DNA of 21,062 nt. Source: JBBTWV01 sp038062615 (GTDB taxonomy: Bacteria > Patescibacteriota > Gracilibacteria > UBA1369 > UM-FILTER-53-11). The stretch is from contig JBBTWV010000020.1 in the NCBI GenBank assembly GCA_038062615.1, forward strand, positions 1 to 21,062, written 5' to 3'. Within the stretch, counting starts at the first letter, position 1, and every line of letters starts with the position of its first letter. Under the pieces are notes generated by a model that did no database searches, had not been told where the DNA came from, and saw nothing but the letters and a program-made list of their open reading frames with translations. The position numbers were made by a program, and so were the translations under genes. Below, in pieces: positions 1 through 6,773 of the stretch.

Positions 1-76
1 TACGGAATTCGGTTTACGGATTTAGTGCCACTTTTCAACTAATCAGGCCCATTCTTAATAAATTCTCCACTGACCC

Positions 77-105
77 TTTACAAGGCGTCCGGTTTAATTT
101 ATAAT
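77..105 (+). promoter_or_regulatory. sigma-70-like promoter for the 135-550 genes
   Basis: A -35 box TTTACA (77-82) and a perfect -10 box TATAAT (100-105) are separated by 17 bases. Transcription would start near 112, giving a leader of about 23 bases before the ATG at 135. The match is seen directly; promoter activity is inferred. Confidence 0.6.
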
Positions 106-134
106 GGTTCAAATACATAATAAAAATAAATCCT

Positions 135-320
135 ATGTTAAGAGAATTCTTTAATCGGAGCAAAAAAGGGCCCGAAGCAAAAAAAGCTGGTCCTGAATCA
201 TCGCCAGAATTGTTTGCTAGAAACACTTTTAACACCACTTCGTGTAAGGCTCTTGGTAATACACTTGGAAAACTCCAATCCATTGAAGATGCAAAAATAA
301 CTATGTTACCCCCAAAATAA
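135..320 (+). CDS. small hypothetical protein (61 aa)
   Basis: I do not recognise this protein. It is short and basic in its first third (residues 1-20 are rich in Lys and Arg), with no membrane segment or signal peptide. It starts about 23 bases after a predicted transcription start and its stop is two bases before the ATG of the next gene, so the two are probably cotranscribed. No Shine-Dalgarno sequence precedes the ATG, which is usual in this window. A longer minus-strand frame covers the same stretch but has no promoter and no family resemblance. Coding status rests on promoter and spacing only. Confidence 0.45.
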   Translation: MLREFFNRSKKGPEAKKAGPESSPELFARNTFNTTSCKALGNTLGKLQSIEDAKITMLPPK

Positions 321-322
321 AT

Positions 323-550
323 ATGGAAAGTACTAACAGAATTAGAGTTGATTTTAAGAGAGACGGCAGTGCCTACTACGCCATCTTCCACGTTACTCGC
401 GAAGCCAGCGGCACCACATATCATCTGCATGCCGAAGTTTTTGATCACCGCGATCACCTTATTTTTGACAAAGAACGCTCCGGCCTCGACTACTCGCAAA
501 TTGAATACGCGCTGACGTTTGTGTTTCACCAGGCGTTTGTAGAGGAATAA
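323..550 (+). CDS. small hypothetical protein (75 aa)
   Basis: I do not recognise this protein. It reads as a plausible small alpha/beta domain: alternating strands (RIRVDFKRDGSAYYAIFHV, then TYHLHAEVFD), a short charged link, and a C-terminal helix-like segment ending in FVEE. There is no signal peptide, membrane segment or cysteine. It follows the 61-aa gene by two bases and is probably its operon partner. A plus-strand terminator at 926-952 may end the transcript after a structured intergenic region. Base composition is more GC-rich than in the 61-aa gene. Confidence 0.5.
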   Translation: MESTNRIRVDFKRDGSAYYAIFHVTREASGTTYHLHAEVFDHRDHLIFDKERSGLDYSQIEYALTFVFHQAFVEE

Positions 551-594
551 AAAATTCAGCTCTTTTTTGATATTTCAAAGTGGAGTTGTTTTTC

Positions 595-751
595 ATGCAT
601 AGCTTTGTGTGCATTCCGAGTGGGATCGCCGCAGGCTTTGCCAGCATGGTGTCCCGACGTATGTCGGGACTGGCAAAGCCGAGGCAAAAGCGCTTTTGTC
701 CGCTGGGACAAAAGACGCTGTGCCCACGAGGGATGCACCCAAGCTATGCAT
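595..751. repeat. large branched inverted repeat
   Basis: The ends ATGCATAGCTT (595-605) and AAGCTATGCAT (741-751) are perfect inverted repeats. Pairing continues inward with a few mismatches (GTGGG near 620-624 against CCCAC near 723-727). Inside lie two more perfect hairpins. The first has outer arms GGCTTTGCCA 634-643 and TGGCAAAGCC 671-680, with inner arms GTCCCGAC 651-658 and GTCGGGAC 663-670. The second has arms CTTTTGTCC 693-701 and GGACAAAAG 706-714. Together these make a three-way branched fold. No protein-coding frame is convincing here. It could be a non-autonomous mobile palindromic element or a structured RNA. Confidence 0.7.
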
Positions 752-776
752 CTTGGAAATTTCTTTTGGGATACAG

Positions 777-810
777 AAAAAGGCCCTCAGGCCATTGGTC
801 TGAGAGCCTT
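777..810 (-). terminator. rho-independent terminator (minus strand)
   Basis: An 11-bp stem with one mismatch (780-790 against 800-810) is followed on the minus strand by five T (777-781). It would end a minus-strand transcript coming from about 1060. On the plus strand no T-run follows. Confidence 0.6.
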
Positions 811-1060
811 TCATCGTATTGTCCAGGATTCTCTAGCGATTGCGATTCAAATAATTGAGGTGCAACTGAGAGAACACGCCGGCTCGTTTGAAACGAGAGA
901 ATACGATGTGTATGACTGCAATGATCCAACCCCGCAAGCGAGGTGGGTTTTTGCAAGTTAGGCCTTGTATTGGTGGGATTAACGTCGTCACCACGACTTG
1001 CCGCGGCTCTTGAAATTTTCACCGAAGTGAGAAGAAGAGCCATTGGCGAACCTTTTTGAA
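780..1060 (-). ncRNA. candidate minus-strand structured RNA
   Basis: Read on the minus strand this stretch is rich in helices. GGCTCTT pairs with AAGAGCC around an inner TCAC-TTCG-GTGA hairpin (about 1010-1045), which has the very stable C(UUCG)G loop. GTCGT-GGTG-ACGAC lies near 985-998. CTCGT-TTCAA-ACGAG lies near 883-897. A distal pairing brings ATCGTATT near 900 to AATACGAT near 815. The stretch ends at the terminator at 777-810. An open frame runs through it on the same strand, but it crosses all the helices and the terminator, so a protein is less likely. I cannot assign it to tmRNA, RNase P, 6S or SRP RNA. Confidence 0.3.
926..952 (+). terminator. rho-independent terminator (plus strand)
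   Basis: An imperfect stem (CCAACCCCGC against GCGAGGTGGG, two mismatches, short AA loop) is followed by TTTTT at 948-952. It may end transcripts from the 135-550 genes. Confidence 0.45.
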
Positions 1061-1139
1061 TGTATTTTTGTGTTATTTTATGTGGCCGAAGCCACCAAAA
1101 GTACATATTGTTTTTTGATTTTTAGGTTCCTTGATAGAA

Positions 1140-1247
1140 TACAAAGCGCAGAGCGATGCGCGTTGCCATAAGGCAGGGCCACGCAACACTCAGCGCCTTG
1201 TCCCCTTTCCGCAGCTAAGGCGGAGTGTCGCATGAGGCGCATGCGAC
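1140..1247. repeat. nested inverted repeats, non-coding
   Basis: ACAA-a-GCGC near 1140 pairs with GCGC-c-TTGT near 1193-1201, enclosing GTTGC and GCAAC arms. A second hairpin follows, with GTCGCAT (1227-1233) and ATGCGAC (1241-1247), then a short T-rich run. No gene is seen in 1107-1338. The structures resemble dispersed palindromic elements, but no second copy is present in the window. Confidence 0.45.
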
Positions 1248-1338
1248 CTAATTTTTAAAGATCGTCTTAAAAAATTCAAGTTATTATATCTCACAATAAA
1301 AACAACGCAAACTATTTATCTAGACAGAATATAGATTT

Positions 1339-2136
1339 ATGCCGATAGAAATTCGCCCCCTCAAAACGAAAATTCTTCAAAAGAATTTTGATCTCGCAAA
1401 GAGCCTACAAAAAGCGCTTCTCCAAAATAATCAAAAGCTTAAAAATGGCGACGTCCTTATTATGAGCTCCAAAGTAGTGGCGCTTTCACAAGGCCGAGTG
1501 GTGGACCTCACAAGCCTTATCCCAAGCGCTCAAAACAACAAATTTCTAAAGCGAATGCGCTACGGAAAAGGCCGCGAAGATGCCAAAATGATCGAACTCA
1601 TCGCAAGCGAAGCCGATGCCGTCCTTCCGGGGAAAATGATGACGACCCTTAAAGATGGCTTCCTTGTGCCATCCTCAGGGATTGACCGTTCCAATGCTCC
1701 GAACGGGAGCGCTATTCTTTGGCCCAAAAACCCCGCTAAGGTAGCTCTGCAATTATGGAAAAATTTCAAAAAAAATACACAACTCAAAAATTTGGGAATT
1801 GTCATTGGCGACTCCAACTGCCAACCCCTTAAATGGGGAACCGTTGGCTTAGCCCTTGCATGGGCGGGCTTTGAAGGAGTGGAAGATGTCCGCGGGCAAA
1901 AAGACATTTACGGCCAAAAGCTCCGGTTCACCCGCAAGGCCGTGGCCGATAACTTGGTTTCCAGCGCAATGCTGATAATGGGAGAAGGAAGCGAAAAAAC
2001 GCCATTTGTCCTCATCCGCGGCGCACCCGTAAAATTTACTTCCCGCCAACAGAAAAAAAATGAAATTTTTGTAAAACCGAAAGGTTGCGTTTTTGGCGGA
2101 ATCTACAGCAAAAAATTCGTCAGACTGGTAAAATAA
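1339..2136 (+). CDS. CofE-family gamma-glutamyl ligase
   Basis: This belongs to the F420-0:gamma-glutamyl ligase (CofE) family, which joins glutamate to a carboxylate using GTP. Its length (265 aa) is near the family norm of about 250. Visible motifs are GDVLIMSSKVVALSQGR (37-53), SSGIDRSNAPNG (112-123), IGDSNCQPLKWGTVG (156-170), RGQKDIYGQ (185-193) and AVADNL (201-206), in the usual order. The C-terminal 30 residues are lysine-rich. purN follows after 11 bases, suggesting one transcript. F420 is not expected in this kind of bacterium and no other F420 gene is present. Members of this family have been reported as folylpolyglutamate synthases in some bacteria and archaea, so a folate role next to folate-dependent PurN is plausible but unproven. 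Family call is firm, substrate is not. Confidence 0.85.
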   Translation: MPIEIRPLKTKILQKNFDLAKSLQKALLQNNQKLKNGDVLIMSSKVVALSQGRVVDLTSLIPSAQNNKFLKRMRYGKGREDAKMIELIASEADAVLPGKMMTTLKDGFLVPSSGIDRSNAPNGSAILWPKNPAKVALQLWKNFKKNTQLKNLGIVIGDSNCQPLKWGTVGLALAWAGFEGVEDVRGQKDIYGQKLRFTRKAVADNLVSSAMLIMGEGSEKTPFVLIRGAPVKFTSRQQKKNEIFVKPKGCVFGGIYSKKFVRLVK

Positions 2137-2147
2137 AAACACAGTTT

Positions 2148-2750
2148 ATGGAAAATAAATTCCGCATCGCCGTCCTGGCATCCACCAAAGGAACCGACCT
2201 GCAAGCCATTATTGATGAGATCCATGCTGGAAGACTGCATGCCGAACTAGCCTGTGTGGTGAGCAATAAAAAAGGCTGTTACGCTATGGAGCGAGCCCAT
2301 CGTTCCGGCATTAAAACCCATTTTATCGATCCCAAAAAAAAATCTCGCGTGGAATTTGATCGCGATCTGGTGAGTTTTCTTGAATCATTAAAAGTAGACC
2401 TCGTGGTTCTTGTTGGCTACATGCGGATTTTGACGCCATATTTTGTCTCCAAATTCCCTGGACGCATTATTAACGTGCATCCTGCGCTGATCCCCAAATA
2501 CAGCGGCAAAGACTTCTTTGGAAAAAGCGTTCATGAAGCCGTTCTTAAATCTGGCGATAAAGAAACCGGCATGACCATCCACTTTGTAGAAGAAGGAGTA
2601 GACACGGGCAAAATCATCCTGCAAAAAACCTGCCCAGTTTTGCCAGGTGACACGCCGGAAAGCCTTAAAGAACGGGTACAGGAGCTAGAAAAAGAGTGGT
2701 ACCCTAAAGTTATTCAACAATTTGTCGAGAAGGCCGAGCCGCAGCGATGA
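2148..2750 (+). CDS. purN: phosphoribosylglycinamide formyltransferase
   Basis: PurN converts GAR to formyl-GAR with 10-formyltetrahydrofolate in de novo purine synthesis. The 200-aa protein shows the N-terminal LASTKGTDLQAI loop (10-21), the catalytic Asn109 and His111 in NVHPALIP, and Asp152 in EEGVDTGKI. This is the full Asn/His/Asp set of the family. I chose the ATG at 2148, which gives the standard N-terminus MENKFRIAVLAS; an in-frame ATG at 2085 lies inside the upstream gene. The start is 11 bases after the ligase stop. The last codons (AEPQR and the TGA stop) lie inside a dispersed repeat at 2731-2756, so the native C-terminus may have been replaced. Confidence 0.93.
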   Translation: MENKFRIAVLASTKGTDLQAIIDEIHAGRLHAELACVVSNKKGCYAMERAHRSGIKTHFIDPKKKSRVEFDRDLVSFLESLKVDLVVLVGYMRILTPYFVSKFPGRIINVHPALIPKYSGKDFFGKSVHEAVLKSGDKETGMTIHFVEEGVDTGKIILQKTCPVLPGDTPESLKERVQELEKEWYPKVIQQFVEKAEPQR

Positions 2751-2815
2751 TGCTAAGGCATCAGACCGAGCTAGCGGCGAGGAGGCTACCAAAATAATGC
2801 GCCCGAAGGCGCAAC
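2731..2815 (-). repeat. family A repeat, copy 1
   Basis: In family orientation (minus strand) it has the GCGCC...GGGCGC hairpin (2795-2815), then the CTCGCTGCGGCTCGG-like module twice (2763-2788 diverged, 2731-2756 good). It overlaps the purN stop codon and fills most of the gap before the next gene. Confidence 0.75.
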
Positions 2816-2841
2816 ATCACAGAAATGATGCAGCCTTCCTG

Positions 2842-2871
2842 TTCACTTTTCTGAGTAATACATGCTACGAT
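2842..2871 (+). promoter_or_regulatory. possible extended -10 promoter
   Basis: TACGAT at 2866-2871 is preceded by TG at 2863-2864 (extended -10). TTCACT at 2842-2847 is a weak -35 with 18-base spacing. The predicted leader is about 22 bases, as for other promoters in the window. Confidence 0.4.
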
Positions 2872-2899
2872 GCGCTTACGTATTTCTTAATTTTTTGTT

Positions 2900-3406
2900 A
2901 TGAAAAAATTAGTTGCTGGATTTATTGTCATACTTTCACTCTTGAATTCAACTGCCATTTTGGCTGCCGCCAAAAAAGAAATACCATACGGTAAATTTTT
3001 TAGCGGATTTGGACTTGAAGACCCTGACCCCGATATGGACGGGATTTATTCTGATAAAGATAAATGCCCGGTCACCTCATTTGATATTTGGGTGGGGACA
3101 GTAGATACCAAAAAACAACCAGCGATAATTCCTTTCCAGGATCCAAAAAATGCAGCGGGGACCGTCTATTTGAAGGTTAAAAAGATAAATGACGTGGTGA
3201 CGGTTCAAACTTCAGCTGACCAGAAATTTTCTAAAGGCGCTAAATCGTATTCCCTTAAAAAGAGAACCATCATCCTTTTGGACGGCATCGGAAAAAGAGT
3301 AAAAGTGCTGTTTAGTAATTCCAAATCAGGAACCGTGGTTTTTTGGACAGCGTTACCGGAAGGTAAAACACCCGGTTGCGACATAGGCGAAACGCCTAGG
3401 AAATAA
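2900..3406 (+). CDS. secreted protein with a thrombospondin-3-like motif
   Basis: This 168-aa protein begins with a clear signal peptide (MKKLVAGFIVILSLLNSTAILAAA, residues 1-24, likely cut near AAA/KK). It is then followed by DPDPDMDGIYSDKDKCP (41-57), which resembles the calcium-binding acidic thrombospondin type 3 repeat. The rest (60-168) is beta-rich, with alternating hydrophobic and lysine residues, and a second cysteine sits near 161. No catalytic motif is seen. It is a monocistronic-looking gene between a family A repeat and a convergent glycosyltransferase whose stop is five bases past its own. Export is well supported; function is unknown. Confidence 0.75.
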   Translation: MKKLVAGFIVILSLLNSTAILAAAKKEIPYGKFFSGFGLEDPDPDMDGIYSDKDKCPVTSFDIWVGTVDTKKQPAIIPFQDPKNAAGTVYLKVKKINDVVTVQTSADQKFSKGAKSYSLKKRTIILLDGIGKRVKVLFSNSKSGTVVFWTALPEGKTPGCDIGETPRK

Positions 3407-3410
3407 GGTC

Positions 3411-4229
3411 TCACGGTAATTTTTTGCTGCGCCATTTCCAAAAATATTTGATGGCGGAATTTACGTGCATCCAAAAGATGCGTTTTGTTAAAAGCCCCAA
3501 TAAGTTCCCTCCAGAAAGCCGTTTATGGTAGTGCAATGCGCGCGCCTCAGGGAAGTACACGACCTTGCGTCCTCTCTCCCAAAGCGTCCGGCACAAATCG
3601 GCGTCTTCCATAAACATAAAATAGCGCGGATCAAAACCGCCAATTTCTTGGTACACGTGGCGCGGTAACATGATGCAAGCTCCAGTAACAAAATCCACTT
3701 CCTGGGTCTTCTTTTTGTCATAATCCGCCATGAGATAATGTGCAATACGCTTGCGAAAAAACGGCAAGTGCCTGAGCGGCGTGCGCTTGATAATGAGGTC
3801 CATGGGCCGCATAAAACGCCTGCAGGAGTCTTGAATCTGGCCGTTAAAAAAATAGAGCTGAGGCCCGAGGAGTCCGACGTCCAGATGTGTCTCCATGTAA
3901 TCCGTCATTTTTTGAATGGTGTCCGGCTCCACACCCACATCGGGATTGAGGATGAGCACATACTTGCCATTGGCATGCTTCACACCCTCATTATTGCCCT
4001 TTCCAAAGCCAAGATTCTTGCCAATCTCTACAAGGGTTATTTCCCCTTTTTTATGCATGTCACGGAGATAATCCAAACTCTCATCGTGCGAACCATTATC
4101 CGGGACCACGATTTCAAAGGGAAAATCCGTCTTACTACGCTGCAAACTTTCAATGCAAAGACGGGGAAGATACTTGAGATTATAATTGAGAACGATGGCG
4201 GAAACCTTTGGAGCCATAAGAGAAGCCAT
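3411..4229 (-). CDS. family 2 glycosyltransferase (rhamnosyltransferase-like)
   Basis: A GT-A fold glycosyltransferase of family 2, closest in style to WbbL-type rhamnosyltransferases that extend polysaccharide on a lipid carrier at the inner face of the membrane. Motifs in order are SAIVLNYN (10-17), the nucleotide-binding Asp in PDNGSHDES, NLGFGKGNN, LILNPDV (DXD equivalent), and GGFDPRYFMFMEDADLC, carrying the ED pair typical of the acceptor site. Length 272 aa is normal. Its ATG overlaps the upstream stop by one base (TAATG), so translation is probably coupled to the nucleotidylyltransferase. A second ATG four codons in is also possible. The sugar specificity cannot be told from sequence. 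Confidence 0.88.
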   Translation of the reverse strand: MASLMAPKVSAIVLNYNLKYLPRLCIESLQRSKTDFPFEIVVPDNGSHDESLDYLRDMHKKGEITLVEIGKNLGFGKGNNEGVKHANGKYVLILNPDVGVEPDTIQKMTDYMETHLDVGLLGPQLYFFNGQIQDSCRRFMRPMDLIIKRTPLRHLPFFRKRIAHYLMADYDKKKTQEVDFVTGACIMLPRHVYQEIGGFDPRYFMFMEDADLCRTLWERGRKVVYFPEARALHYHKRLSGGNLLGLLTKRIFWMHVNSAIKYFWKWRSKKLP

Positions 4230-5587
4230 TATTGGGTTTTGCGAGGAGCCGCCTGTGCTTTATTTGGCTTCATGACAAGCGTGTGCTTGCCGGTAACAAA
4301 CATCGAATCTGGAATATCTTCCGCCACCGTTATTCCAGCGCCAACAAAAGAGTGTGAACCGATTTTTACTCCCGGCATAAAGCTCGTATTAATCCCTACG
4401 CGGACGTGATTCCCCGTGACGAGTCCAAATTTATTAAGTCCGCTATCCGCTTTTTCACCACGAATCGTTACCAAAATATTCTTTTCATCAAGCCGTAAAT
4501 TGCCCGTCACCGTTCCGGCGCCAAATGAAACATCATTGCCAATAACACTATCGCCAATATAATTGGTGTGCGTCCAAACTTCGTCACCCACATAACTGCG
4601 CGCCACCTCGCTTCCAAAACCAATCACGCAGTTGGCACCAATGTGTGACTCCCTCACCAATGCGTCAGTTGCAATAATGGAATTTTTGCCGATGTAAGCT
4701 GGGCCAACAATAACGGCGTTATCTAAAATTCGCACACCTTCTTCCAAAAAGACATCTCCGTGGAGTGTTGCCGTTTTGGATATGGATACTTTTTTGCGGG
4801 CGAACTTTTTACCTGCCTTCAAGAAATAATTCATAAGCGAGAGCACGTGCCACGGATACTTTACAGGCTGCCAGAAGCCTTCAAATGGCATTGCTTTATA
4901 AATGACACCGGCGTCAAAAAGAGACTGCAGCGCCAGCTCATAACGATCATCATGTTGATTTTTGCTTCCCGCTTCCTGCTTGAGCAACGTAAAAAGCCGC
5001 TTGGGTTCAGGATGATAATGCATCACAATATTCACCAACTTACTTGGCTCTTTTCCAGCACCCGGTTTTTCAATAATGGAAGAAACGATGCCGCTCGGCC
5101 TGGTCTTTAAATAGCCACCTGGGAAGTACGCCGAAACTTTCTTGGCCATCAAAACGCCCTCACCTTTTTTGAGAGATTTTGTAAGGATATTATAGGTAGA
5201 AATATCCACCACATCATTGGAACTCACGACAAGGAAGGGATCATTTTTAATCCAACTGGCCGCAGTTAAAACCGCGCCAGCCATTCCCAAATCCAAGTCC
5301 TTCTGCTCGCGAACCGTAATTTTGGCTAAGGTTGCGCCTTTAGGGCACATTATTGGCTTAGCCTCACTGTGGCTCGGCCTATTGGGAAGCGAACATTCAC
5401 GAAGAACCTTTTTAAGCTGAGCCATGTTATGGGCACCGCCCACGATGAGAATTTCAGAAAATGATGCCGCAAGAAGCGACTCAAGTTGATGCACAATGAG
5501 TGGTTTGCCCAAGAATTTAAGGAAATTTTTATCCGCAATCGGCTGCATTCGGAAACTACGACCAGCGGCAAGAAGAACGGCTTTCAT
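4229..5587 (-). CDS. archaeal-type sugar-1-phosphate nucleotidylyltransferase with beta-helix domain
   Basis: A COG1208/GlmU-like bifunctional protein. The N-terminal half carries LLAAG (5-9), then RM..I..KNFLKFLGKPLI, and IIEKPG, for NTP-sugar formation. The Gly-rich loop is unusual (GRSFRM rather than GxGTRM). The C-terminal half (about 275-440) is a left-handed beta-helix with hexapeptide repeats, including FGAGTVTGNLRLD, KFGLVTGNHVRVGIN and MPGVKIG. These match archaeal GlmU-like enzymes better than bacterial GlmU. Residues 70-86 come from a family A repeat inserted antisense and in frame, in a loop before the conserved core. It sits 19 bases after the PurP-like gene and overlaps the glycosyltransferase, so it probably supplies an activated sugar to it. 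Confidence 0.85.
   Translation of the reverse strand: MKAVLLAAGRSFRMQPIADKNFLKFLGKPLIVHQLESLLAASFSEILIVGGAHNMAQLKKVLRECSLPNRPSHSEAKPIMCPKGATLAKITVREQKDLDLGMAGAVLTAASWIKNDPFLVVSSNDVVDISTYNILTKSLKKGEGVLMAKKVSAYFPGGYLKTRPSGIVSSIIEKPGAGKEPSKLVNIVMHYHPEPKRLFTLLKQEAGSKNQHDDRYELALQSLFDAGVIYKAMPFEGFWQPVKYPWHVLSLMNYFLKAGKKFARKKVSISKTATLHGDVFLEEGVRILDNAVIVGPAYIGKNSIIATDALVRESHIGANCVIGFGSEVARSYVGDEVWTHTNYIGDSVIGNDVSFGAGTVTGNLRLDEKNILVTIRGEKADSGLNKFGLVTGNHVRVGINTSFMPGVKIGSHSFVGAGITVAEDIPDSMFVTGKHTLVMKPNKAQAAPRKTQ
5331..5380 (+). repeat. family A repeat, copy 2 (inside a gene, antisense)
   Basis: It carries GTTGCGCC, a diverged hairpin partner, and then GCCTCACTGTGGCTCGGCC (5361-5379). It lies antisense within the nucleotidylyltransferase gene and encodes about 17 extra residues without shifting the frame. 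Confidence 0.75.
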
Positions 5588-5606
5588 AGGCCCTATATTA
5601 GCATAT

Positions 5607-6752
5607 TCAGGTTAACAGTTCTTGAAGTCTTCCCTGCTTAACCCCTTCGGCAATCTCCATAGCCACGCGATCACCCACGCTCAAATTTTGGCCGTAGAGA
5701 TAGCCAGTATAAGGCGTAAATCGCGTTCCCGGAGAGCCAGGAATGCGTAAACTTACATCAAAAATGACAATGTCTTCCTTGCCTTCTTCCGCCGTCACCG
5801 CGCCCTGCAGGGCAAACGGGCCAATAATTCCCGGCGCATGTTCTTTTTGCGTCGCCTTCACAAATCGCTCACCCAAATCAAAAATCTTTTCTAAGAGTGA
5901 CTCCTTTACCGTCACCGCCATGTGGCCGTTTTCTACCATCCTGGGCTGAAAACCCGCATCATGGAGCTCATTCTGCTCCCAAGCCGGCAAGCGCAGCAGC
6001 CCATCCAAATTGGTCTGGCGCCTTGTATCCGTGCCTAAAAGTTCAACTTCCTTTGCAAATGGTGAATAAAAGAAATTTAAATTCACTGGCGCTCCAATTA
6101 CAAACTCTTCGATTGTGGCTTTTTTTAGAGCAGCTTCCGTTATCGTTCCTTGTGATATCAAAGCAAGTGATTTGCCTTCATATTCACTGAAACTATTTGC
6201 AGTAAAAAAAGCCCTTTCGTAAGTCCGTATGGCTTCATTCACTTTCACCAGCACCAACCGATCAATATCTTGCGGCCGCTTAAAAATCTTTGGCATCCGA
6301 ATTTCCGCTTTTTCCAAAAGATGATACTGATTTTTTGGCTGATCACGCTCCTCAAGTTTGAGCATGCCTCGCGATCCAAAAATCGGCACATGGAAATTAT
6401 TTTCGATTTGAGAAAAATCCTTAAAATAAACCCAAAAATAGCGATTATGAATAAAGATGGTATTTTTTTTGCGCAACTCCTCCTGCACCGATTCATTCAC
6501 AATGTCGCTAAATTTATCCACAACAATAATGTCATCAATGCAGCCAATGGCATCTTCACCGGCGCGGTCAATGGCCGGACGCGTTTTATAATATTTGGCG
6601 TACGTTTTTTCACGTCCTTTTTGGCAAACCGCCAACGTTCTAAAACCCAGTTTTTTGGCTCCGGCACACACATCTAAAGCACTGTGGCCGCCCAGCACAC
6701 CTATAGTGAGGTTGTCGAGGTCATACGATTTGAGAATGGAAGAGAGATTCAA
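5607..6752 (-). CDS. divergent PurP paralogue (ATP-grasp)
   Basis: A member of the formate-AICAR ligase (PurP) family, in the divergent subfamily that many archaea carry next to canonical PurP. It keeps GGHSAL (21-26), VCQKGRE (42-48), ELLGTDTRRQTNLDGLLRLP (237-256) and PGIIGPFALQ (307-316). It lacks the glycine-rich ATP-grasp loop: canonical HGAKGGLGYF is replaced by NEAIRTYERAFF (172-183), and FEISARIVAGTN by FDVSLRIPGSPG (331-342). Length is 381 aa, near the family norm of about 360. The start is a TTG 21 bases after the purP stop; no ATG is available before residue 130. Whether it ligates formate to AICAR is uncertain; it could act on another substrate or assist PurP. Confidence 0.8.
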   Translation of the reverse strand: MNLSSILKSYDLDNLTIGVLGGHSALDVCAGAKKLGFRTLAVCQKGREKTYAKYYKTRPAIDRAGEDAIGCIDDIIVVDKFSDIVNESVQEELRKKNTIFIHNRYFWVYFKDFSQIENNFHVPIFGSRGMLKLEERDQPKNQYHLLEKAEIRMPKIFKRPQDIDRLVLVKVNEAIRTYERAFFTANSFSEYEGKSLALISQGTITEAALKKATIEEFVIGAPVNLNFFYSPFAKEVELLGTDTRRQTNLDGLLRLPAWEQNELHDAGFQPRMVENGHMAVTVKESLLEKIFDLGERFVKATQKEHAPGIIGPFALQGAVTAEEGKEDIVIFDVSLRIPGSPGTRFTPYTGYLYGQNLSVGDRVAMEIAEGVKQGRLQELLT

Positions 6753-6773
6753 GGGATGAGGGATGAGGAAATT

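Noticed and set aside
35..529. A 164-codon open frame on the minus strand
   Set aside because: It overlaps two plus-strand genes with a good promoter, has no recognisable family and its composition reads like an antisense shadow.
780..1060. tmRNA, RNase P RNA, 6S RNA or SRP RNA
   Set aside because: None of the hallmark sequences was found: no tRNA-like ends with CCA, no GAGGAAAGTCC, no GGAAGGAAGCA-like SRP loop.
744..1106. A 120-codon minus-strand frame beginning MYFWWLRPHK, with an inner start MALLLTSVKISRAAASRGDD
   Set aside because: It runs through strong stems and through the terminator, and the encoded protein has no family resemblance. A leader peptide at its start cannot be excluded, but no target gene lies downstream.
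1227..1256. A plus-strand terminator at the GTCGCAT/ATGCGAC hairpin
   Set aside because: The T-run is separated from the stem by CTAA and the loop is large; kept only as part of the inverted-repeat region.
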